A DNA stretch of 64,000 nucleotides from Azospira sp. I13 (GTDB taxonomy: Bacteria > Pseudomonadota > Gammaproteobacteria > Burkholderiales > Rhodocyclaceae), in NCBI RefSeq assembly GCF_003112695.1, contig NZ_BFBP01000026.1, positions 62,001-126,000 of the forward strand, read 5' to 3'. The first letter of the stretch is position 1. Each line of letters starts with the position of its first letter. Made by a program: the position numbers and the translations under genes. The notes under the pieces were generated by a model, which made no database searches, had not been told where the DNA came from, and was given only the letters and a program-made list of their open reading frames with translations. Positions 24,597-34,500 of the stretch are shown one piece after another.

Positions 24597-26773
24597 AAAC
24601 GATAAATTCTTGGTTCCGCAACTTTGTATTTGGCGCGGTGATTGTTTGTGTCCTACCGGTTTCAGCAGAGTCAAATGTAATCGAAGGGGTGAATGTCTCT
24701 GCACAAGGCGGTGGGGTCGCTGTAAAAATCAGCTTGCGCCAGCCGCTAACCACTCCTCCGACTAGTTTCAGTATCGCCAGTCCTGCTCGTATTGCATTCG
24801 ATTTTGCCGATACAGCTAGCGGCATGGATCGAAGCTCAGAGCAGTTCACCGGAGGTGGGGTGCGTGGCGTCAATGTTGTTCAGGCTGGTGGGCGTACCCG
24901 TGTGGTGCTGAATCTGCAGTACCCCATGGCTTATGAAAGCCGAGTTGAGGGCAATGCGCTATATGTGACTCTAGCCAAAACAGGGGCGGAGGAAGGTGCT
25001 GGTAAAGCCCAGAAATTTGCTGAGCCTAAATATGCAACTACCGTGCACTCCATTCGAGATATCAATTTTCGCAGGGGATCCGGAGGAGAGGGGCGTATCG
25101 TCGTTGATCTCAGTGATCCGAATGTAGGCATTGATGTCCGCCAACAGGGGCATATGCTGGTTGTGGATTTTCAGAAAGCCACCTTGCCGGCCAATCTGGC
25201 GCGTAAGTTTGACGTTACCGACTTTGCAACCCCTGTGACCGATATTGTGGCGAGTAGCCAAGGTGGGAACGCAAAGATCACTGTTACGCCAAAGGGGCTA
25301 TGGGAGCATCAAGCCTATCAGGCGGACAATCAGCTCATCATTGAGGTGAAGTCAGTATCAGAAGATCCCAACAAGCTGACTCGCTCGGGCTCTCCCAACG
25401 AGTATGGCGGCGACAAGATTTCCCTGAACATCCAGAACACCCCGGTCAAGCAGCTCCTGCAAACGCTTGGAGAGGAGTTTGGCTACAACGTGGTGATGTC
25501 CGATACCGTCAGTGGTTCCATTAGCCTACGTTTGCAGAATGTTCCCTGGGATCAGGCATTTGATCTCATTCTGGAGCGGGGCGGGCTGGATAAGCGTAAG
25601 CGGGGCACTGTCTTATTGGTGGCTCCGAAAGATGAGCTCCTGAAAAAGGAGGAGTTGGAACTTCAAGCCAAGCAACAGATAAGTGATGTGGAGCCGCTAC
25701 AGACCGAGACCTTTCAGCTGAACTATCAGCGGGCTGAAGCGTTTCACAAGGTGCTGACAGATGAGAAGCAGCGCATTCTCTCGAAGCGGGGCAGCGCAGT
25801 AGTGGATCCTCGGACGAATACCCTTTTCATCCAGGACACCCCGTCTCGTCTTGATGACCTGCGTAAAATCATTGCCAAGACTGACGTTCCGGTTCGGCAG
25901 GTGCTGATTGAAGCTCGAATCGTCGAGGCTACCGACAATTTTAGTAAAAATCTGGGTGTTCGCCTTGGTCTGAACGACATTAGCCATCCCCAGAACTACG
26001 GGACCGGTCGAGTTCAGTCCAGAATTGGTGGTAGCTTGTCCGATATGGCTCGCAATACCGAGCAGAACCTGTCCAAGGAAACCTACGATCCCACTACCGG
26101 AATTGTCACCAAGACCTTCAACTATGATCGTAAGACATTACCGGGTCCGACGGATCTGACCAACATGTCGGCGACAGGGGTGAATTTGCCTGCCACTACG
26201 TTGAAGGGTAATACACCCGGGGCGTTCTCCATGATTCTTTTCAACCCGAGTGCAACGCGCTTCTTGAACTTGGAGCTTTCCGCGCTGGAGGTGGATGGCA
26301 AAGGCAAGATCGTTTCCAGCCCGCGGGTCATGACCTCGGACCAGACAGAGGCCATCATTGAGCAAGGGGTGGAAATTCCCTATCAGACGGCAACGGCATC
26401 AGGGGCTACGGCTATTGCCTGGAAAAAGGCCAATCTGTCGCTCAAGGTTAAGCCCCAGATTACTCCTGATGGTCGGGTGGTGATGTCCTTGGAGATTAAC
26501 AAGGATGTACCGGATACCACTCTGACCAGCAATTTGGTTGCCATCAAGACCAAGCACGTAAAGACTGATGTCCTGGTGGAAAATGGTGGGACGGTGGTTA
26601 TCGGCGGCATTTACGAAGAAACCGAGAGCCAGGCAACTAGCCGCATCCCCGTTCTGGGGGACCTGCCTTACGTTGGCTTCCTTTTCCGTAACAAGCGGAC
26701 GGACCGGGACAAGATTGAGTTGCTGGTCTTCATTACCCCGAAGATCGTTTCCGGAGAACTGGCGCTGCGCTAA
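24593..26773 (+). CDS. pilQ: PilQ, type IV pilus secretin
   Basis: PilQ forms the outer-membrane pore for the pilus. The 726-residue protein has a signal peptide, two AMIN domains (about residues 30-120 and 145-240) that bind peptidoglycan, a secretin N-domain pair (VKQLLQTLGEEFGYNVVMSDTVSG; FQLNYQRAEAFHKVL) and a C-terminal secretin domain (IVSSPRVMTSDQTEAIIEQGVEIPY; VIGGIYEETESQATSRIPVLGDLP). Base composition in the first half is slightly less GC-rich than its neighbours. A strong terminator follows directly, and the aroK-aroB genes that often follow pilQ in betaproteobacteria are absent. Confidence 0.97.
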   Translation: MKTINSWFRNFVFGAVIVCVLPVSAESNVIEGVNVSAQGGGVAVKISLRQPLTTPPTSFSIASPARIAFDFADTASGMDRSSEQFTGGGVRGVNVVQAGGRTRVVLNLQYPMAYESRVEGNALYVTLAKTGAEEGAGKAQKFAEPKYATTVHSIRDINFRRGSGGEGRIVVDLSDPNVGIDVRQQGHMLVVDFQKATLPANLARKFDVTDFATPVTDIVASSQGGNAKITVTPKGLWEHQAYQADNQLIIEVKSVSEDPNKLTRSGSPNEYGGDKISLNIQNTPVKQLLQTLGEEFGYNVVMSDTVSGSISLRLQNVPWDQAFDLILERGGLDKRKRGTVLLVAPKDELLKKEELELQAKQQISDVEPLQTETFQLNYQRAEAFHKVLTDEKQRILSKRGSAVVDPRTNTLFIQDTPSRLDDLRKIIAKTDVPVRQVLIEARIVEATDNFSKNLGVRLGLNDISHPQNYGTGRVQSRIGGSLSDMARNTEQNLSKETYDPTTGIVTKTFNYDRKTLPGPTDLTNMSATGVNLPATTLKGNTPGAFSMILFNPSATRFLNLELSALEVDGKGKIVSSPRVMTSDQTEAIIEQGVEIPYQTATASGATAIAWKKANLSLKVKPQITPDGRVVMSLEINKDVPDTTLTSNLVAIKTKHVKTDVLVENGGTVVIGGIYEETESQATSRIPVLGDLPYVGFLFRNKRTDRDKIELLVFITPKIVSGELALR

Positions 26774-26790
26774 TTCAGACCGCCCAGCCA

Positions 26791-26833
26791 GCCGCCCCCG
26801 AGTGGCCCGTCAGGGTTCCGGGGGCGGTTTTTT
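26791..26833 (+). terminator. Rho-independent terminator of pilMNOPQ
   Basis: CCGCCCCCG (26792-26800) pairs with CGGGGGCGG (26819-26827) and is followed by TTTTTT. Confidence 0.88.
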
Positions 26834-26960
26834 ATTGGGCTTGTTTCGGACTTGGTGTCATTCGTTGCGATAACTTTCCGAGGGCTTGAATTCCGAGAAA
26901 GTGCCCATATTCAGGATGGCAGGTACCATCGGGGGCGGTTAAGGCCTGCCTACGATCGGG

Positions 26961-26966
26961 TATAAT
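26961..26966 (+). promoter_or_regulatory. Consensus -10 element upstream of fmdB-like gene
   Basis: A perfect TATAAT lies 21 bp before the ATG. No convincing -35 is seen 17 bp upstream, so the call rests on the -10 alone; the 5' leader would be very short. Confidence 0.4.
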
Positions 26967-26987
26967 TCCACTTTTACGGAGTTCTCC

Positions 26988-27257
26988 ATGCCGATTTACG
27001 AATACCGTTGCCCGGCCTGCGGCCATCAGCAGGACCACATGCAGAAGATGAGCGATGCCCCCCTCTCCGCCTGTCCCCAGTGCGGCAAGGATGGCTACGC
27101 CAAGCAGATTTCTGCGGCTGGCTTCCAGCTCAAGGGCTCCGGTTGGTACGCCACAGATTTCAAGGGTGGCAGCGGCGCGTCCCCCGCGTCCCCCAAGGCC
27201 GATAATCCGCCTCCCTGCCAGGGTGGCGACGGAGCATGTGCGTGCGCGGGCAGTTGA
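26988..27257 (+). CDS. FmdB-family zinc-ribbon protein
   Basis: This 89-residue protein starts with MPIYEYRCPACGH and has a second CPQCG knuckle, the standard FmdB-type putative regulatory zinc ribbon. A Gly/Ser/Pro-rich tail ends in [10 protein letters not shown]. Function is unknown; in betaproteobacteria this family often sits just upstream of a DUF502 gene and aspS, as here. It overlaps the start region of the next gene. Confidence 0.88.
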   Translation: MPIYEYRCPACGHQQDHMQKMSDAPLSACPQCGKDGYAKQISAAGFQLKGSGWYATDFKGGSGASPASPKADNPPPCQGGDGACACAGS

Positions 27258-27871
27258 TCAAACGCTACTTCATCACCGGTCTGTTGATCTGGGTTCCCCT
27301 GGCGATTACGGCCTGGGTGCTGAACCTGATCATCGGCACTATGGATCAGTCGTTGCGACTGCTGCCAGAGGCCATCCATCCGCGCAGCATTTTTGGTTTC
27401 GATATTCCCGGTGCCGGGGCCATCCTGACGTTGCTGGTCATCCTCTTGACCGGGCTGGCGGCCGCCAATTTCATCGGCCAGAAGCTGGTCCGCTGGTGGG
27501 AAAAGCTGCTGGCCCGTATCCCGGTCGTCAATTCCGTCTACAACAGCGTCAAGCAGGTTTCCGACACCCTCTTTTCACAAAGCGGTCAGGCCTTCCGCAA
27601 GGCCCTGCTGGTGCAGTATCCGCGTCAGGGTTCGTGGACCATTGCCTTTCTCACCGGCCAGCCCGGGGGCGATGTGGTTAATCATCTGGTGGGGGACTAC
27701 GTCAGCGTCTATGTCCCCACGACACCCAATCCCACGTCCGGTTTTTTCCTGATGGTGCCCCGGAGCGACACCATCGAGCTGGAAATGAGCGTGGATGAAG
27801 CCCTCAAGTACATCATTTCCATGGGGGTGGTGGCGCCACCTGCCCGGCATCTGCCCCGGTCCCAACACTAA
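27236..27871 (+). CDS. DUF502 inner-membrane protein
   Basis: The protein (211 residues from ATG 27236) has two N-terminal membrane helices ([22 protein letters not shown] and [22 protein letters not shown]) and a cytoplasmic domain with the family motif [18 protein letters not shown]. The true start is uncertain. GTG at 27242 has the best spacing from a GGAG site, and TTG at 27254 gives the family-like IKRYFITG start; the ATG is only one base from GGAG. Function is unknown. Confidence 0.85.
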   Translation: MCVRGQLIKRYFITGLLIWVPLAITAWVLNLIIGTMDQSLRLLPEAIHPRSIFGFDIPGAGAILTLLVILLTGLAAANFIGQKLVRWWEKLLARIPVVNSVYNSVKQVSDTLFSQSGQAFRKALLVQYPRQGSWTIAFLTGQPGGDVVNHLVGDYVSVYVPTTPNPTSGFFLMVPRSDTIELEMSVDEALKYIISMGVVAPPARHLPRSQH

Positions 27872-27900
27872 TTCAACAGCATCAACCTTCTGGACTCACC

Positions 27901-29700
27901 ATGCGTACTCATTACTGCGGACAACTTAATTCCGGCCTGAACGGCCAGGAAGTCACCCTTTGTGGCTGGGCCCACCGGCGGCGTGACCACGGCGGCGTCA
28001 TCTTCATCGACCTGCGCGACCGGGATGGTCTGGCCCAGGTGGTGTGCGACCCGGATCGTGCTGACATGTTCAAGGTGGCCGAGTCCGTGCGTAACGAGTT
28101 CGTGCTGAAAATTACCGGCAAGGTCCGTCCCCGTCCCGAAGGTACGGTCAACACCAATATCGCCAGTGGTGAAATCGAAATCCTTTGCCATGAGATCGAG
28201 GTGCTCAATGCCGCAGTGACGCCTCCCTTCCAGTTGGACGACGACAACCTGTCCGAGAACGTGCGCCTGACCAACCGGGTTATCGACCTGCGCCGTCCCC
28301 AGATGCAGAAGAACATGATGCTGCGCTACAAGACGGCCATGGCCTTCCGCCGCTTCCTTGACGGCCAGGGCTTCATCGACATTGAAACCCCCATGCTCAC
28401 CAAGAGCACCCCGGAAGGCGCCCGCGACTACCTGGTGCCCTCCCGCGTGCATCCGGGCCAGTTCTTCGCCCTGCCCCAGTCCCCCCAGCTGTTTAAGCAG
28501 ATGCTGATGGTGGCCGGCTTCGACCGCTATTACCAGATCACCAAGTGCTTCCGCGACGAAGACCTGCGCGCTGACCGCCAGCCCGAATTCACCCAGGTCG
28601 ATATCGAGACCTCCTTCCTGACCGAAGACCAGATCACCGCCATCATGGAAGAGATGGTGCGCTACGTCTTCAAGGAAGCCCTGACCGTCGAACTGCCCGC
28701 ACCCTTCCCGCGCATGAGCTACGCCGAAGCCATGAACCGCTTCGGTTCCGACAAGCCGGATCTGCGCGTTACCCTGGAACTGACCGAAGTCACCGACCTG
28801 GTAGCCGACGTGGCCTTCAAGGTCTTCTCCGGTCCGGCCACCAGCGGCGGCCGCGTCGCCGCCCTGCGCGTACCCGGCGGCGCCAGCCTGACTCGGGGCG
28901 AGATCGACGAATACACCAAGTTCGTCGGCATCTACGGCGCCAAGGGCCTGGCCTATATCAAGGTCAATGACGCTTCTCAGCCCAACGAGACCGGCCTGCA
29001 GTCCCCCATCGTCAAGAACCTGCACGAAGCCGCCCTCAAGGGGATACTGGAGCGCACTGGCGCCCAGTCCGGCGACCTGATTTTCTTCGGCGCCGACAAG
29101 ACCAAGGTGGTGAACGACGCCCTCGGCGCCCTGCGCGTCAAGCTCGGCCACGAGAAGGGCTACCTCAACGGTAAGGCCTGGGAACCCCTGTGGGTGGTGG
29201 ACTTCCCCATGTTCGAGTACGACGAGGAAGCCAAGCGCTGGACCGCCTGTCACCACCCCTTCACCAGCCCCAAGGATGGCCACGAGGAATACCTCTTTAC
29301 CGACCCGGGCAAGTGCTTGGCCAAGGCCTATGACCTGGCCCTCAACGGCTGGGAAATCGGTGGCGGTTCCGTACGGATCCACAAGGCAGAGGTTCAATCC
29401 AAGGTCTTCGAAGCCCTGGCCATCGGTGCGGAAGAGCAGCAGCTCAAGTTCGGCTTCCTGCTCGATGCCCTCAAGTACGGTGCGCCTCCCCACGGCGGCC
29501 TGGCCTTCGGTCTGGATCGTATCGTCACCATGATGGCCGGCGCCGAATCCATCCGCGACGTCATCGCCTTCCCCAAGACCCAGCGTGCCCAGTGCTTGCT
29601 TACCGACGCGCCTTCCGACGTGGACGAAAAGCAGCTCAAGGAGCTGCACATCCGCCTGCGCCAGAAGGTGGAAGCCCAGGTGGAAGTCAGCAAGGGCTGA
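27901..29700 (+). CDS. aspS: Aspartyl-tRNA synthetase
   Basis: This class II synthetase charges tRNA-Asp (bacterial enzymes without a separate AsnRS may also charge tRNA-Asn). The 599-residue protein has an N-terminal OB anticodon domain, motif 2 ([20 protein letters not shown]), the bacterial GAD insertion domain and motif 3 ([10 protein letters not shown]). Length is typical. It starts 29 bp after the DUF502 gene. Confidence 0.97.
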   Translation: MRTHYCGQLNSGLNGQEVTLCGWAHRRRDHGGVIFIDLRDRDGLAQVVCDPDRADMFKVAESVRNEFVLKITGKVRPRPEGTVNTNIASGEIEILCHEIEVLNAAVTPPFQLDDDNLSENVRLTNRVIDLRRPQMQKNMMLRYKTAMAFRRFLDGQGFIDIETPMLTKSTPEGARDYLVPSRVHPGQFFALPQSPQLFKQMLMVAGFDRYYQITKCFRDEDLRADRQPEFTQVDIETSFLTEDQITAIMEEMVRYVFKEALTVELPAPFPRMSYAEAMNRFGSDKPDLRVTLELTEVTDLVADVAFKVFSGPATSGGRVAALRVPGGASLTRGEIDEYTKFVGIYGAKGLAYIKVNDASQPNETGLQSPIVKNLHEAALKGILERTGAQSGDLIFFGADKTKVVNDALGALRVKLGHEKGYLNGKAWEPLWVVDFPMFEYDEEAKRWTACHHPFTSPKDGHEEYLFTDPGKCLAKAYDLALNGWEIGGGSVRIHKAEVQSKVFEALAIGAEEQQLKFGFLLDALKYGAPPHGGLAFGLDRIVTMMAGAESIRDVIAFPKTQRAQCLLTDAPSDVDEKQLKELHIRLRQKVEAQVEVSKG

Positions 29701-29721
29701 TCCCCCTTTCCTAGGGCTTCA

Positions 29722-30105
29722 TTGTTCAAAGTGCTGCGCCGGATTCTCCCTCTCCTGCTGACCTGCCTGGCCCTGCTGGGCGGGCCGGCGGCCGCGCGGG
29801 AATTCCTGCCGCCGGGGTTTGGCGAAGCCACCCTGGCCATTGCTGATCTGCCGCCGGAGGGGCGTCAAACTCTCACCCTGATTCATCGGGGCGGCCCTTT
29901 CCCTTACCCCAAGGACGGCAGCACCTTTGGCAATTTCGAGAAACGCCTGCCGCTCAAGGCCCGGGGCTATTACCGGGAGTACACGGTGGATACCCCCGGT
30001 GCCCGAAATCGGGGCGCCCGGCGTCTCATCACCGGCGGCCAGCCGCCGGAAGTCTTCTACTACACCGACGACCACTACCGCAGCTTCCGTCGCCTGCGGG
30101 ACTGA
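29722..30105 (+). CDS. Secreted barnase-like guanyl-specific ribonuclease
   Basis: The 127-residue protein has a signal peptide (cleavage near GPAAA, residue 25) and a microbial RNase N1/T1-barnase fold. The barnase catalytic set can be matched: Glu86 in YYREYTVD, Arg100/Arg101 in RGARRLITG, and His118 in TDDHYRSF. It would cleave RNA after G outside the cytoplasm. The start is TTG at 29722, the only start giving a full signal peptide; its ribosome site is weak, which may limit expression. The barstar gene follows four bases later. Confidence 0.87.
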   Translation: MFKVLRRILPLLLTCLALLGGPAAAREFLPPGFGEATLAIADLPPEGRQTLTLIHRGGPFPYPKDGSTFGNFEKRLPLKARGYYREYTVDTPGARNRGARRLITGGQPPEVFYYTDDHYRSFRRLRD

Positions 30106-30108
30106 ACC

Positions 30109-30549
30109 ATGAGCCCAGCCGCCCGCCAGACCGCCTTTGCCGATTTGCTATCCCGTCCGGAGCAGGCCGGCCCTTACCGCCTGCGCCCTGAGCAGCTGCC
30201 TGCCGCGCTGGAGGCTGCACGGCACTTGGGTTTCCAGGTTGCTGAAGTGTCCCTGGGCGTGGATTTTCTGGTGGACCTGGGTCGCCAGCTGGCCTTCCCC
30301 GAACATTACGGTGCCAATTTCGACGCCCTCTACGACTGCCTTACCGATGCCCAGGCGATTGCCGCCCAGGGTTGCCTGCTGGCCTTCACTGGTTCGGTGA
30401 CGGAGCCACAGGATGATGAGGAAGAAAGTCCAGTGGATACCCTGATCGCCGTGCTGCAAGGCGCCAGCGATGAGTGGCGTGAGCAGGACCGGCCCCTGTG
30501 GGCCCTCTTTGCCGTATCTGGCTTGCCCCTCGACCCTTTGCCTGTGTGA
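30109..30549 (+). CDS. Barstar-family RNase inhibitor
   Basis: Barstar proteins bind barnase-type RNases tightly and protect the producing cell. This 146-residue protein holds the signature FPEHYGANFDALYDCLTD, whose two Asp residues correspond to the barnase-contacting Asp35 and Asp39 of barstar. It has no signal peptide, as expected for a cytoplasmic immunity protein. The N terminus is about 40 residues longer than classic barstar. It follows the RNase gene directly and precedes nudB. Confidence 0.9.
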   Translation: MSPAARQTAFADLLSRPEQAGPYRLRPEQLPAALEAARHLGFQVAEVSLGVDFLVDLGRQLAFPEHYGANFDALYDCLTDAQAIAAQGCLLAFTGSVTEPQDDEEESPVDTLIAVLQGASDEWREQDRPLWALFAVSGLPLDPLPV

Positions 30550-30616
30550 GGCTGCCACTCCGGCTGCCTGGGCTCCTGACTCCCCCTATTCCGCCCTGGA
30601 GGCGACGAGTTATTCG

Positions 30617-31093
30617 GTGACCGATTTGGCCTCTGCCCCTGCCGCTTTCAAACGGCCTGTTTCCGTGCTGGTGGTCATCCATACGCCTGATCGGCAGGTG
30701 CTCCTGCTGGAGCGTGCCTCCCACCCCGGCTACTGGCAGTCGGTGACGGGTAGCCAGGAAGCTGGCGAAGATCTGTCGACAACCGCACAGCGTGAGGTGC
30801 AGGAGGAAACGGGTATCGACGTCGTTGGCGAATCCCTCTGCCTACGCGACTGGCAGCGGACCAATACCTACGAAATCTTCCTCGAGTGGCGCCACCGCTA
30901 CGCCCCCGGCGTCACCCACAACACCGAACACGTCTATTCCATCGAGTTGCCCGCCGTGCGGCCCGTACGCCTGGCGCCTGGTGAGCATCTGGACTATTGC
31001 TGGCTGCCGGCTGCCGAGGCGGCAGCGAAGGTTTTTTCCTGGAGCAACCGGGAAGCCATCCTGCAGTTGCCCGGCGCCGCTTCGGACTTCTGA
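30617..31093 (+). CDS. nudB: Dihydroneopterin triphosphate diphosphatase, Nudix
   Basis: NudB removes pyrophosphate from dihydroneopterin triphosphate in folate synthesis. The product has the Nudix box (G-x5-E-x7-REVQEETGI), preceded by SHPGYWQSVTGS and followed by NTEHVYSIEL, all typical of NudB. GTG at 30617 gives 158 residues, close to family length, with a GGAGG site somewhat far upstream; the frame is open back to 30470. Confidence 0.88.
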   Translation: MTDLASAPAAFKRPVSVLVVIHTPDRQVLLLERASHPGYWQSVTGSQEAGEDLSTTAQREVQEETGIDVVGESLCLRDWQRTNTYEIFLEWRHRYAPGVTHNTEHVYSIELPAVRPVRLAPGEHLDYCWLPAAEAAAKVFSWSNREAILQLPGAASDF

Positions 31094-31185
31094 CCGCAGC
31101 GGCCGGCTGCGATTCCCTATCGATTTGACGGGCGTACTGGCATCCCCGATGCCAGCCGTGCTATCTCTGACCCATTGCCTGTCGG

Positions 31186-31551
31186 ATGCCCGTCATGTTC
31201 CGCCTCCCTCTCCGCCTTCTTGTCGCACTCCTGTTGGGCCTGTGCGTATCCACGGCTGCCCTGGCCCATGGTCATCCGGTAGCTGTAGCCGACGATGATC
31301 CCGAGGCGCCCCGCCTCAAACTCTGCCTGCAGGCCGAAGCGGTTGCCCTGAACGCCCTGGGCGACCGGGAACGTGGCTTGCCCCTGCGCGCGCCGCCAAG
31401 CGGCGTGCCCCACGAGGCATTCCTTGCTGCCCTGGCCGCCCGGGTTCATGCTGAGCCCGGGATACGCAGTCCCAAGTTCGCCCAGAGCTTTGCCCGGGGG
31501 CAATGCAACGCCTATTGGGATGCGCAGCACGGTGACAGCGGAGCGCCTTGA
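31186..31551 (+). CDS. Small secreted protein, unknown function
   Basis: I do not recognise this 121-residue protein. It has a signal peptide with cleavage near AALA, followed by HGHPVAVADDD. The mature part has two cysteines (KLCLQAE and RGQCNAYW), which might form a disulfide. An alternative ATG at 31195 would shorten it by three residues. It sits between nudB and hsp20, and its end overlaps the predicted heat-shock promoter of hsp20. Confidence 0.65.
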   Translation: MPVMFRLPLRLLVALLLGLCVSTAALAHGHPVAVADDDPEAPRLKLCLQAEAVALNALGDRERGLPLRAPPSGVPHEAFLAALAARVHAEPGIRSPKFAQSFARGQCNAYWDAQHGDSGAP

Positions 31552-31579
31552 AATGGTTTTGGCCACCCCTATATAGGGG
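31547..31579 (+). promoter_or_regulatory. Predicted sigma-32 heat-shock promoter of hsp20, with palindrome
   Basis: CTTGAAA (31547-31553), a 12-bp spacer and CCCCTATATA (31566-31575) match the sigma-32 pattern CTTGAAA-N11-16-CCCCATnT closely. The -10 element is also the left half of a perfect 14-bp palindrome, CCCCTATATAGGGG (31566-31579). The leader to the hsp20 ATG would be about 125 nt. Confidence 0.7.
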
Positions 31580-31707
31580 CTGAAGGGGCCAGCGTCTCAG
31601 GGCAAACCCCGGATGCGCTCGGAGAAACCCGAGTCTTGCCGGGCATCTCCGAAGCGCATTTCCGTAGCCGTTGGCCTCCCTGTTCAATTCTTCAAGGAGT
31701 GTCCATC

Positions 31708-32139
31708 ATGAGCCAACACCTGACCCGTTTCGGCCACGCCGGTCTTGATCCCTTGGATGATTTGCTGCGCGGCTTCTTCGTCCGTCCGATGGATGTGCCG
31801 CGACAGGAGTCCGTACCCGGCATCCCCATGGACGTGAAGGAGGATGAGCGAACCTACGAGGTGCACGCCGAACTCCCTGGTGTAAAAAAGGAAGACATCC
31901 ACGTGCATGTGGAAGGCAATACCGTATCCATCGTCGCCGAGGTCAAACAGGCCAGGGAAGGCCGGGAAGGGGAGCGGGTGCTGCGTGCCGAGCGCTACTA
32001 CGGCAAGGTCAGCCGCTCCTTCTCGCTGGGTCAGGATATTGATGACACCCAAGCGGTAGCCCGCTTCAGCGATGGTGTCCTGGTCCTCACGCTGCCCAAA
32101 CGCACGGTGGCCAGCGCCAGGCGTCTGGCCATCGACTGA
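31708..32139 (+). CDS. Hsp20/alpha-crystallin small heat-shock protein
   Basis: Small heat-shock proteins hold unfolding proteins in a refoldable state. The 143-residue product has an alpha-crystallin domain (MDVKEDERTYEVHAELPGVKKEDIHVHVEGN to RFSDGVLVLTLPK). The ATG at 31708 has an AAGGAG site; the frame is open 72 bases further upstream but without a better start. A sigma-32-type promoter lies upstream and a strong terminator downstream, so it is a single-gene unit. Confidence 0.93.
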   Translation: MSQHLTRFGHAGLDPLDDLLRGFFVRPMDVPRQESVPGIPMDVKEDERTYEVHAELPGVKKEDIHVHVEGNTVSIVAEVKQAREGREGERVLRAERYYGKVSRSFSLGQDIDDTQAVARFSDGVLVLTLPKRTVASARRLAID

Positions 32140-32245
32140 GCGCCGGCGGACAATCGGCATGTCACTGGTGGCGCCACAGGTCCCATGACGGCTAGCCCGG
32201 TCTTGCCCGGCCAAGCTAAGGCGAGGCCGGGCCTGCGCTGTGGAA

Positions 32246-32275
32246 AGGCCGGCACCCGGGTGCCGGCTTTTTCTT
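32246..32275 (+). terminator. Rho-independent terminator after hsp20
   Basis: GCCGGCACCC (32248-32257) and GGGTGCCGGC (32258-32267) form a perfect 20-bp palindrome followed by TTTTTCTTT. Confidence 0.88.
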
Positions 32276-32294
32276 TCTCCCCGCTGGCGGGTAG

Positions 32295-33206
<912 letters not shown>

Positions 33207-33207
33207 G

Positions 33208-33825
33208 TTGGAAACGACGACCCTGGGCAGCGCGGAATTCCTGGATTTCTTCGACCAGCAATTCGCCGCCCTGGTCGGCGAACACCGGGCGCCCGGCTTT
33301 CGCGCCATGCTCGGCGCCCTGGAAGCGCGACCCCGGGAGGGCATCCTGATCGTCGAAACCGGTGGCCTACGCCAGCCCGGCAACTTTGACGGCGACGGCC
33401 AAAGCACGGTCATCTTCGATGCCTACGTGCAGTTCCGCCGGGGCCAGCTCCTGAGTGTGGACCTGGACCCGGTCTGTGCCGCCCATACCCGGGATTTCTG
33501 CTCGCCCCGTGCCCTGGCGGTGACGGCAGATTCCGTCGCCTTCTTGCACCTGCTCAGCAGCCTGGGGGAATGGCGCCCCATCGACCTGCTCTATCTGGAC
33601 TCCATGGATCTGGATCAGGACAACCCGGCTCCCTCGGCCCAGCACCATCTCAAGGAACTGGCCGCCATCATGCCGCGCCTGGGGCCTGGCAGTCTGATCG
33701 CGGTGGACGACAACCCTTTGGTGCAGGGCAAGCGGCAAGGCAAGGGCTATCTGGTGGAGGAATTCCTCGCCGGCATCGGTGCCCGCAAGCTGTACGACGG
33801 CTACCAGATGCTCTGGGAACTGTAG
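33208..33825 (+). CDS. Class I SAM-methyltransferase-like protein
   Basis: The 205-residue protein has a Rossmann-like pattern: ILIVETGG near residue 50, LLSVDLDP as the acidic end of strand 2, and PIDLLYLDSMD later, then GPGSLIAVDDN. This resembles the class I methyltransferase fold (Methyltransf_24-like), but the glycine-rich SAM loop is weak, so catalytic activity is uncertain. The start is TTG at 33208, two bases after the argB stop, and the HAD gene follows closely. Confidence 0.6.
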   Translation: METTTLGSAEFLDFFDQQFAALVGEHRAPGFRAMLGALEARPREGILIVETGGLRQPGNFDGDGQSTVIFDAYVQFRRGQLLSVDLDPVCAAHTRDFCSPRALAVTADSVAFLHLLSSLGEWRPIDLLYLDSMDLDQDNPAPSAQHHLKELAAIMPRLGPGSLIAVDDNPLVQGKRQGKGYLVEEFLAGIGARKLYDGYQMLWEL

Positions 33826-33828
33826 GCT

Positions 33829-34500
33829 GTGGGCGCTTCATCCCGGGTTTGGATCTTCGATCTCGACAACACCCTGCACAACGCGTCGGCCCACATTTTT
33901 CCCCACATCAACCGGGCCATGACGGCCTATATCCAGCGCCACCTGGCCATGGACGAGCCCCAGGCCCAGGCCCTGCGCCAGGACTACTGGCGGCGTTACG
34001 GCGCCACCCTGCTGGGTCTGGTCCGCCATCACGCCATCGATCCCCGCCACTTCCTACGGGAAACCCATGACCTGCAGGTCCTGCTGCCTGGTCTGGTGCG
34101 CCAGCGGGGCCTCAAGGCCATGCTTGGCCGCCTGCCCGGACGCAAGCTGGTCTTTTCTAACGGCCCCCAGCACTACACCGAGGCACTGCTTGACGCCATG
34201 GGCATTGCCGGCTGCTTTGATGCCGCCTATTCGGTGGAGCGGGTGCGCTACCGGCCCAAGCCGGAGCCCCAGTCTTTTCGCCATTTGCTGCGTCAGGAGC
34301 GCCTGGTGCCGGCACGCTGCATCATGGTGGAGGACAGTCTGGCCAACCTGGCCACGGCCAAGCAGCTGGGCATGGGCACCGTCTGGGTCGCACCGGAATC
34401 CCGGGGGCAGCTACGCCGACCGCCCTATGTGGATGTGCGCCTGCCCAGCATCCTCGACCTGCCGAAGGCCCAGGGGCGCCTGCTTCCCGGTACTGGCTAG
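33829..34500 (+). CDS. HAD-family pyrimidine 5'-nucleotidase (SDT1-like)
   Basis: The 223-residue phosphohydrolase has HAD motif I FDLDNTLHN, motif II VFSNG, a Lys in YRPKPEP and motif IV MVEDSLANL. The pattern fits the SDT1/PPM1-like pyrimidine 5'-nucleotidase group often found next to argB in betaproteobacteria. The start is GTG at 33829. Its TAG stop shares a CTAG with the TAG of the convergent lipoprotein gene. Confidence 0.82.
   Translation: MGASSRVWIFDLDNTLHNASAHIFPHINRAMTAYIQRHLAMDEPQAQALRQDYWRRYGATLLGLVRHHAIDPRHFLRETHDLQVLLPGLVRQRGLKAMLGRLPGRKLVFSNGPQHYTEALLDAMGIAGCFDAAYSVERVRYRPKPEPQSFRHLLRQERLVPARCIMVEDSLANLATAKQLGMGTVWVAPESRGQLRRPPYVDVRLPSILDLPKAQGRLLPGTG

Noticed and set aside
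27868-29649. 593-codon open frame opposite aspS
   Set aside because: Antisense to aspS, whose motifs are unmistakable; an artefact of GC-rich third positions.
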